Shown piece by piece: positions 56,541 to 64,000 of a stretch of DNA of 64,000 nucleotides. A model generated the notes under the pieces. The model saw only the letters and a program-made list of their open reading frames with translations. It made no database searches and was not told where the DNA came from. How positions within the stretch are numbered: the first letter of the stretch is position 1; each line of letters starts with the position of its first letter. The stretch is from the NCBI GenBank assembly GCA_023101885.1, contig JALPQD010000102.1:5488227-5552226 (forward strand). Reading direction: 5' to 3'. The position numbers were made by a program, and so were the translations under genes. Source of the DNA: Typhlomys cinereus. Its lineage: Eukaryota; Chordata; Mammalia; Rodentia; Platacanthomyidae.

Positions 56541-56581
56541 CAGTTTAGTGAACTTGAAAGATCTTAAGAGTTAAAACGACA

Positions 56582-57670
56582 ATGCCAAAGTCAAAGTGCA
56601 AATCCATGAAAAGCAACACTCAAGTAAATAAATTTCCCACTGAAAGAATTAATCCCATAATGTTAGACTCCAACCAGAACAAACCCATGGAAAATGGCCA
56701 AGAACGCCTGACCAAGGATAACGACTTTCAAAATATGATCATTACCATGTTCAATACTATGAAAGAGGAAATCAAGGAGGAATTACATAATCGAATCAAT
56801 CGCTTTGAAGAGGAACACAACAAGCACTTGGAGGAGTTGAGAAAAACAGTGCAAGAAACAAAAACTGGCATAGAGCAGTTAAAACAGACTAAGGCAGAGT
56901 TTAAAACTGAGCTACAAGACAAGATATCGTCAACCCAGAACACAGAGTCTTATCAACAGAACTAAAGAAGCAGAAAACAGAATTTCAGATCTTGAAGTTA
57001 AAGTGGGAGTACTAACCAGCTCAATGGAAGAGGTGGTTAAAGCCAAAAAGATACTTGAGAGAAATATCCAAGAGATATGGGACACCCTGAAGAAGCCTAA
57101 CATGCGTATTCATGGAATACCAGAGCAAGAATCTCAAAATACCACCCCTGAGGAAATTTTTCAAATGATCATCAAGGAAAACGTTCCTCATCTAAAAAAA
57201 GAGGGCCCATCCATATACAAGAGGCGTTCCGCACCCCAAACAGATACGACCAAAACAGAAGCACGCCACAGCAAATAATAGTTAAAACACTTCACATTCA
57301 AGATAAAGAATTGGTGCTGAGAGCTTCAAGGGAGAAAAAACAAGTCACTTTTAAAGGTAAACCTATGAAAATAACAAATGACTTCTCAGTCGAAACAGTA
57401 AAAGCAAGAAGAGCTTGGAGAGACATACTTCAACTATTGAATGAGCAAAAATGTCAACCTAGGCTGATTTACCCTGCAAAACTATCCGTCATGATCGAGG
57501 GAGAAAGAAAAATCTTCCAGCACAAAGACAACTTGAAGGGATACATGTCCACCAAACCAGGCCTTCAAAAAATGCTAGAAATGATACTCAAGCGTGAAGA
57601 AAAAACAGGCATATCCAGGAGAACAGAAGGCAAATATAATACCATTAAAAGCAAAGCAATATACTTATAA
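56582..57670 (+). pseudogene. L1 ORF1 (frameshifted)
   Basis: L1 ORF1 protein is an RNA-binding chaperone with coiled coil, RRM and C-terminal domain. Here the first frame (56582-56965) gives a basic N-terminus and an E/K-rich coiled coil of about 90 residues, then ends in TAA. A second frame (57003-57278) carries coiled-coil end and the start of the RRM (M-R-I-H-G-I-P). The first frame resumes at 57311-57670 with the V-T-F-K-G-K-P, A-R-R-A-W and Y-P-A-K-L-S blocks of the C-terminal domain. So there are two compensating shifts, near 56940-57000 and 57230-57310. Expected length about 360 codons. Confidence 0.92.
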
Positions 57671-57699
57671 AAACTACTAAACATAATAAATGTCAATAA

Positions 57700-60600
57700 A
57701 TGTCTGGAATTAAAAATAGTTTCTCCATTATAACACTAAATGTTAATGGAATTAATTCACCGATCAAGAGACACAGATTACAAACTTGGATTAAAAATCA
57801 CAATCCATCAATCTGCTGCCTGCAGGAAACCCATCTCACCACAAAAGATAAGCACCCTCTAAAAATAAAAGGCTGGTCAACAATTCTACAAGCTAATGGA
57901 AGCAGAAAACAGGCAGGGGTACCCATTATGCTATCAGACAAAGTGGACTTCAAACCAAAGAAAATTATAAGAGATACGGATGGATAGTACATTTTAGTCA
58001 CAGGTACAATTCACCAGGAAGACTTCACAATACTGAACATATATGCACCCAATACGGGCCCCTCCACATTCATTAAGAAAACCCTATAGCGTCTAAAGCA
58101 AGAAATCGACCCCCAAACGATAATTCTTGGGGATTTCAACACCGCCCTCTCGACATGGGATAGATCAACAGGTCAAAAGCTTAACAGAGACCCTTTGGAA
58201 CTTAATCAAACCCTGAAAGAAATGGACCTTACAGATCTCTATCGAACTTTTCACCCACGCACCAAAGAATACACATTTTTCTCAACAGCACACGGAACTT
58301 TCTCCAAAATAGATCACATATTGGGCCACAAAACGAATCTACACATATATAAAAAAGTTGAAATTCTAACCTGTGCCCTAAAGCTGGACATCCACAACAC
58401 ATCAAACAAGAGAAAATACACTAACTCCTGGAAACTTAACACTATGATGCTGAATGAGAACTGGATTCAGGAAGAAATTAAAAAGGAAATTCAAGATTTC
58501 CTGAAAGTGAATGATAATGAAAATACAACTTAACAAAATCTCTGGGACACAATGAAAGCTGTTCTAAGAGGTAAGTTCATAGCTCTTAATGCCTACATCA
58601 CAAAAATGGAAACATCAGAAATAAACAACTTAACAATGCAGCTTAAAGCTTTAGAGAAACTAGAGCAATCTGATCCCAAAAGTAGTAGAAGAGAGGAGAT
58701 TAGCAAAATAAGGGGAGAAATATCTGAAATCGAAATTAAGAAAACGATACAAAAAAATCAACCAGTCAAAAAGCTGGTTCTTTGAAAAAAATCAACAAGA
58801 TTGATACACCCCTAGCTAAGTTAATCAAAAGCAAGAGAGAGAAAACCCAAATTAACAAAATCAGAAATGAACATGGAGTTATCACTACTGATACCCAAGA
58901 AATCCAGAGAATTATAACATCATATTTCAAAAACTTATACTCTGTGAAGTTTGACCACACAAAAGAGATGGATGAATTTCTAAGTAAATACAACTTACCT
59001 AAATTGAATCAGGAAGTTGTGAATTATTTAAATAGACCTATAACATATAAGGAAATTGAGGAAGTAATCTTGAATCTTCCCACCAAAAAATGTCCTGGAC
59101 CAGATGGATTCAGCACAGAGTTCTACCAGACATTTAAGGACTTAATAATACCAATACTCCTTAAACTGTTCCATCAAATAGCAAAGGAAGGATCACTACC
59201 AAATTCCTCACTTAAAAAAGAAAACTATAGGCCGATCTCTCTGATGAACACAGACGCAAAGATTCTCAACGAAGTTTTAGCGAATCGGATTCAAAAACAT
59301 ATTAAAAAGATTATTCACAGGGACCAAATAGGCTTCATCCACGGCACACAAGGTTGGTTCAACATACGCAAATCAATACATGTAATTCATCATGTAAACC
59401 AGTCCAAAGTCCAAGACCACATGATACTCTCGATAGATGCAGAAAAAGCTTTTGACAAGATCCAACAGCCTTTTATGATCAAAACGCTAGAGACAGTAGG
59501 AATGGAAGGAACCTTTATCAATATAATAAAAGCTGTATACAACAAGCCCACAGCAAGGATTATGCTCAATGGGGAACAACTGGAAGCATTCCCACTTCGA
59601 TCAGGAACTAGACAAGGCTGTCCACTCTCATCACTTCTATTCAATATTGTACTTGAAGTCTTAGCTGAAGCCATAAGACAAGAAAGGGACATAAGAGGGA
59701 TTCAAATCGGCAAGGAAGAAGTCAAGCTATCCCTATTTGCAGATGACATGATCTTATACCTGAGTGATCCCAAAAACTCCACCAGGAAGCTCCTGGAACT
59801 AATAGAGAAGTTCAGCAGGGTGGCAGGATACAAAATAAATGTGCAAAAATCAGAGGCCTTCCTATATGCCCAGAATGAAAGAAGTGAAAAAGCCTTGAGA
59901 GAAACAATCCCATTTACTATAGCCCCTAAAAAAATGAAATACCTTGGTATAAACCTAACCAAGGAGGTAAAAGACCTTTACAATGAAAACTTTAAAACCC
60001 TAAAGAAAGAAATAGCAGAAGACACCAGAAGGTGGAAAGACCTCCCATGTTCCTGGATTGGCAGAATCAGTATCTTAAAAATGACCATTCTACCAAAGGC
60101 AATATACAAATTCAATGCTATACCAATTAAAATCCCAAAGCAATTCTTTAAAGAAGTTGACCAAACAATCTCAAAATTCATATGGAGGCACAAAAGACCC
60201 AGGATTACAAAAACAATCCTGAGTAACAAAAACACTGCTGGAGGTATTACCATACCGAACCTTAGTCTATATTACAAATCCATAGTTATAAAAACAGCCT
60301 GGTACTGGCTCCAAAATAGACACACAGATCAATGGATAAGGGTTGAACACCCAGATATAAGCCCACAAAATTACAGCCATTTGGTCTTTGACAAAGGGGC
60401 CCAAAAAATCCAATGGAAAAAGAACAGCATCTTCAACAAATGGTGCTGGCAAAACTGGATCTCCACATGCAGAAGATTAAAACTGGACCCATACTTGTCA
60501 CCATGTACAAGACTTAATTCCAAATGGATCGAGGACCTTGATATAAGGCCAGAGACTATAAAAACCATAGTTGAAAGGATAGGGAACTCCCTCGAGCTGA

Positions 60601-61463
60601 TTGGGCTAGGCCAACATTTCCTAAACAGACATCCAATGGCACAGTCACTGCTACCAACTCTTAACAGTTGGGATCTTGTGAAATTAAAGAGCTTCTGTTC
60701 AGATAAAGAGATTGTCACACGAGCTCAAAGGCAACCCACAGAATGGGAGAAAATCTTCACTAACCACATATCTGACAGAGCTCTACTATCCAGAGTGCAC
60801 AAAGAACTTAGAAAACTAAACACCAAGGAAACCAATGGCCCAATTAAAAAATGGGCCCTGGAACTTAAAAGAAATTTTACCAGGGATGAAATTAAAATGT
60901 CTAACAAATATCTTAAAAAATGCTCCACTTCTTTAGCCATCAGGGAAATGCAAATCAAAACTTCCCTGAGATATCATCTCACCCCGGTCAGGATGGCAAA
61001 AATCCACAATACAAACAACAACAAATGCTGGAGAGGATGTGGAGAGAGGGGAACTCTCCTACATTACTGGTGGGAATGCAGGCTCATACAGTCACTCTGG
61101 CGAGCCGTCTGGAGATTCTTAAAGAAATTAAAGATTGAAATGCCATATGACCCTGCGATTCCACTTTTGGGAATAACCCCCCATGCAGCAGAGGTTCGCC
61201 TTGATAGCACAAGCACGACCATGTTCATAGCAGCACTGCTTACAATAGCAAAGACATGGAATCAACCCAAATGTCCAACAGTTGACGAGTGGATAAGGAA
61301 ACTGTGGTACATCTATACAATGGAGTACTACTCAGCCATCAAAAATGATGAATTACTGGAATTTGCCGGGAAATGGATGTCATTAGAAACAATTATATTA
61401 AGTGAAGTATCCCAGATCCAGAAAATTAAACGCCATATGTACTCTCTAATAGGTGGCTCCTAA
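57700..61463 (+). pseudogene. L1 ORF2 (endonuclease broken, RT frame open)
   Basis: ORF2 supplies endonuclease and reverse transcriptase. The start is 29 bp after the ORF1 stop. The endonuclease part (N-V-N-G-I-N, L-Q-E-T-H, G-D-F-N-T) has stops at 57985, 58087 and 58531, and the S-D-H motif expected just before the A-L-K-L block (about 58380) is missing. A one-base shift near 58783-58790, in an A-run, precedes a single open frame to 61463. That frame has RT F-A-D-D (59736-59747) and C-x3-C-x7-H-x4-C (Cys 61026, 61038, His 61062, Cys 61077). It lacks about 16 codons between P-N-S and K-K-E-N-Y-R-P-I (about 59205-59220), where other L1 have the I-P-K-P-G-K-D block. Confidence 0.95.
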
Positions 61464-61771
61464 TACCAAACCCACCCAGCCCACCTTGAGACACTTATAG
61501 GTAAATCTATGTATTACCTACAGTAATTGCAAGGATGGGGTTGGAGGGCCACACCCGAAACAAGGAGAGAAGTGACCATGTTACAGTAGAGAAAATAGGC
61601 CTCCATCAAGGATTGCAAGAAAGTAATGTGACACCTAGTTAAGTTCACAGACATTCGTTCCTGATCATTTACAACTAAGCGGGTATGAACTCAACAGAAG
61701 GGGAGGGCATATAGTCCGGCAGATTAAAAAGTAACCATTTTGCAAATGGGTGATTCACCCCTCCCATTGCC

Positions 61772-61810
61772 AAATGCCATATGACCCTGCGATTCCACTT
61801 TTGGGTATAA
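61772..61810 (+). repeat. ORF2-derived patch in L1 3' UTR
   Basis: 39 bp matching ORF2 at 61138-61176 with one difference (AAATGCCATATGACCCTGCG start). Other 3' UTR copies here (43375-43410, 26260-26295) have unrelated sequence ending CCCACTTTTAT at this place. Confidence 0.93.
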
Positions 61811-62120
61811 GTAGTACATCTACCCTTGAATGTGCTCTTATAATAAGACTCCAGTTTAACAGCTTTCTCTCTCTGGCCAGGGGGTGACATATAGTGCCCA
61901 TCACGATGGAGTGAAGGACATTACAGGAGCAACAAAACTGCAAAAGAAAATCAACAAACCACTATCCAGAACTTCAGAGACTCTATATCAACCACCTAGA
62001 ACTAGGCCAGCCTAATCTCTCCCCATCCTGAAGCTCAGGGACATTTGCGGAAGAGGGGGCAGTAAGAGTGTAAGAGCAAAAGGATGGGAGGAGCAATGAT
62101 TTGCAAGATACTCTACACAA

Positions 62121-62170
62121 ACTGGTGTACCTAATAAGTTTGTATGAGCTGAAATAAAAAAAAAAAAAAA
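62121..62170 (+). mobile_element. 50-bp L1 3'-tail insertion
   Basis: The last 35 or so bases of L1 (TGGTGTACCTAATAAGTTTG then TATGAGCTGAAAT) plus an A-run. Perfect 15-bp target duplication AGATACTCTACACAA at 62106-62120 and 62171-62185. Confidence 0.95.
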
Positions 62171-62789
62171 AGATACTCTACACAAGTTAGGGCCGAAGCA
62201 ATCATAATTGGACACTGCATGCCCGGCGCAATGTCCAACACACTATTGACCTCACAAACTCTAGCATCTGCTAAAGGCACCAAGATCCTTGGAGGAAAGG
62301 ATTGACAGCCACAGTAGTGTTCCTATGCTTAAGGGGAACACAGGAAAGGGTTCAGGGAAATGCCACTGGGTCCTTGTAGGTCATCGGAGAGGAGGGCCCA
62401 GAGGAGAGTCAGGCATGCACAAGAAAGGACTCTGGGAATTGGGGCGGGAGGCACGGGGGGATGGGGCGGGAGGGGTGAGGGAAGGGGAAGCAGGGAGTTC
62501 GGGGGGGGGGGAGGAGGGAGGGAGGGAACTGGTGTACCTATTAAGTTTGTATGAGCTGAAATAATAATAAAAAATGTATTAAAAAAAATACAGGGAGCTG
62601 ATTGAGAGTCGGCATCCTTGTGTATACTTGGCCAGACGTGCTGGTCTGGCTCGTGTTGGTGCATGCTTTCCGGTCAAGGTGAACTATGAACTATAACTGA
62701 ACTGTCAATAAGGAAATAAACCTCTTGTTCCCTTAAGCTGATGGTCAGCAACCATGCAAGAGAATTGCTACAATACCACTTGCTCAAGT

Positions 62790-64000
62790 AATTTCTATTT
62801 AACCGCAATGTCTTTTGTTGGATATAAAGGGAATTGGATGTTCCTGAACAGAATCTGAATAACCTCTAAATAGTATATATAAGCTTCATTTGTTCTAATG
62901 GAAATCTGGTGTCTTCCGTTTTAACATTTTTGACAGCTTAATAGTTTGTCTTCATACTTAAAGAATAATATTGTTTTCCTAGTTCCATTACATAGACCAT
63001 GTGGGAATGAAGAGAATGATCTGTTTCTTCAGGGTCCCTAATTAAGCAAACTGGGGGGCAGGGAGGGGAAAGCATTATTAAGGCATCTAACCACAGTATG
63101 TGGAAGATGTGGGTCATTATGAAAGAAGAAATAAATTAAACCCATTGGCAAAAATAACATTTTAACAGGAAACTTGTTATTTGGAATAAAATTATTTGAA
63201 AACTTTCCAAATTAAAAAATAATAGTTCTACATTCTGTGATGACTGTGTTAATCTAAAGAAGAAGAACAAAGAAACGCAAGTCTAAAGAAAATAGAATCC
63301 AAAAGTTACAGCGAATGGATAGAGTAGCAAAGGTGATAAAATTAATGTGAAAAATTCAGCTCACCAAGCAAAGAGTTAAATAAATACTGATAAATTTGGC
63401 ATCCCTGTTCAGTTTTAACTGGGTACATTTAGTACTGTTTGTTTTGCTCTTACTGGAACTTATGTTTAATTAGAGACAAAAATATTTCTGAGAAATATTT
63501 TCATTAAATTCGACTGCAATTCTGGATTTTTTTTTTAAATTCTGTTCAACTCTGACTTGGAAGAATATGTCTGATTCTATGACAATGACAATAAAGATTC
63601 CACAATGTAATCTCTAATAATAATGCAAAGCCTCATTCCTACATCTAAAAAAGACATGTGATTTAAAGAAAATAGAATCCGAAAGTTACAGAGAATGGAT
63701 AAAGAAGCAAAGGTGATAAAAAAAAAAAAAACAACTATAGCATAACAAAAGAACTTACGTATTCATTTGAATTTGTTTTTACTTCAAGATCATGATTTAA
63801 ATGTTTTTAATGTAATAAAGTGGAAATCTGAAAACAAATCTACTAAAACTAATCCTAAATATTTAATTTTTAAATGAAATTTTATTCAAAACAACCCATC
63901 CTATTTGTACAAGACACTAGCACCACCCATAATAGGTGAACTTGTCCTGAAAGTGAGCTTAATTATCCTCCAAAATGCACTTGTTACTTCCATTAATAAC
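62790..64000. other. Unassigned intron sequence with a 60-bp direct repeat
   Basis: AT-rich. 63282-63341 and 63662-63721 share AAAGAAAATAGAATCC, AAAGTTACAG and GCAAAGGTGATAAAA with about five differences. No exon seen. Confidence 0.55.

Larger units (their letters stand above)
56166..62584 (+). mobile_element. Full-length L1, 6.4 kb, plus
   Basis: 5' UTR, ORF1, ORF2 and 3' UTR in order, with perfect 15-bp target duplication AAAATACAGGGAGCT at 56151-56165 and 62585-62599. Inserted in an LTR in the intron upstream of the 55145-55251 Mrpl1 exon, antisense to Mrpl1. Broken in ORF1 and ORF2, so not autonomous. Confidence 0.97.
61464..62584 (+). other. L1 3' UTR with G-rich tract
   Basis: About 1.1 kb. 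G-tract at 62430-62527 with runs of six to eleven G. Ends GTACCTATTAAGTTTGTATGAGC, short AATAAT stretch and A-tail. Contains an ORF2-derived patch (61772-61810) and a nested 50-bp L1 tail (62121-62170). Confidence 0.93.
55995..62772 (+). mobile_element. ERVL-class solo LTR split by full-length L1
   Basis: Left part 55995-56165 (GTCATAGTTAGGCACTGG, GTCAACTTGACAGTTGAGGG). Right part 62600-62772 (TACTTGGCCAGACGTGCTGG, AATAAACCTCTTGTTCCC, ending AATTGCTACA). Same family as 25128-25546, which shows the uninterrupted order. Confidence 0.88.

Overview
This is mammalian, specifically rodent, nuclear DNA. It carries B1-, ID- and B2-superfamily-type SINEs, rodent-type L1 copies with G-rich 3' ends, and LTRs of the ERVL/MaLR class, about one repeat per kilobase. 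The host gene is the 3' part of Mrpl1 (mitochondrial large-subunit ribosomal protein uL1m), on the minus strand. Three exons with correct splice sites and matching phases are visible: 55145-55251, 15537-15618 and the terminal coding exon 13353-13486. Everything from 15619 to 55144 is one 39.5-kb intron. The bases above 55251 belong to the preceding intron, and those below about 13200 lie downstream of the gene. The SINE set (a B2-like tRNA head joined to a tail I cannot assign) suggests a mouse-related rodent outside Muridae, for example Dipodoidea or Castorimorpha. I cannot decide between these from sequence alone.

Layout. 1-13.2 kb: downstream flank with several L1 3' ends on the minus strand, many SINEs and split LTRs. 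13.35-15.6 kb: the last two Mrpl1 exons. 15.7-36 kb: intron with solo LTRs, a complete MaLR-type element on the minus strand (25584-28830) that itself holds a truncated L1, old L1, MIR and DNA-transposon relics. 36.6-48.3 kb: a deep nest. An ERVL-type provirus (gag-pro-pol with dUTPase start, no env) is bounded by two LTRs in inverted orientation. Its gag is interrupted by a poly(A)-tailed, R-to-poly(A) copy of a MaLR genomic RNA, and that copy contains a minus-strand L1. The provirus gag also holds a plus-strand L1, and its integrase holds a SINE. 48.6-55 kb: intron with an LTR and an old L1. 55.1-55.3 kb: Mrpl1 exon. 56.2-62.6 kb: a full-length L1 with a two-monomer promoter, broken ORF1 and partly open ORF2, inserted in an LTR. 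62.8-64 kb: unassigned intron sequence.

No free-standing protein gene other than Mrpl1 is supported. The most unusual items are the inverted-LTR provirus, the L1-style processed copy of an LTR-element RNA with a 331-codon open frame, a 50-bp L1 insertion with a perfect 15-bp target duplication, and a short L1 ORF2 patch inside the full-length L1's own 3' UTR. Most insertion boundaries are supported by target-site duplications (TSDs) given in the entries.
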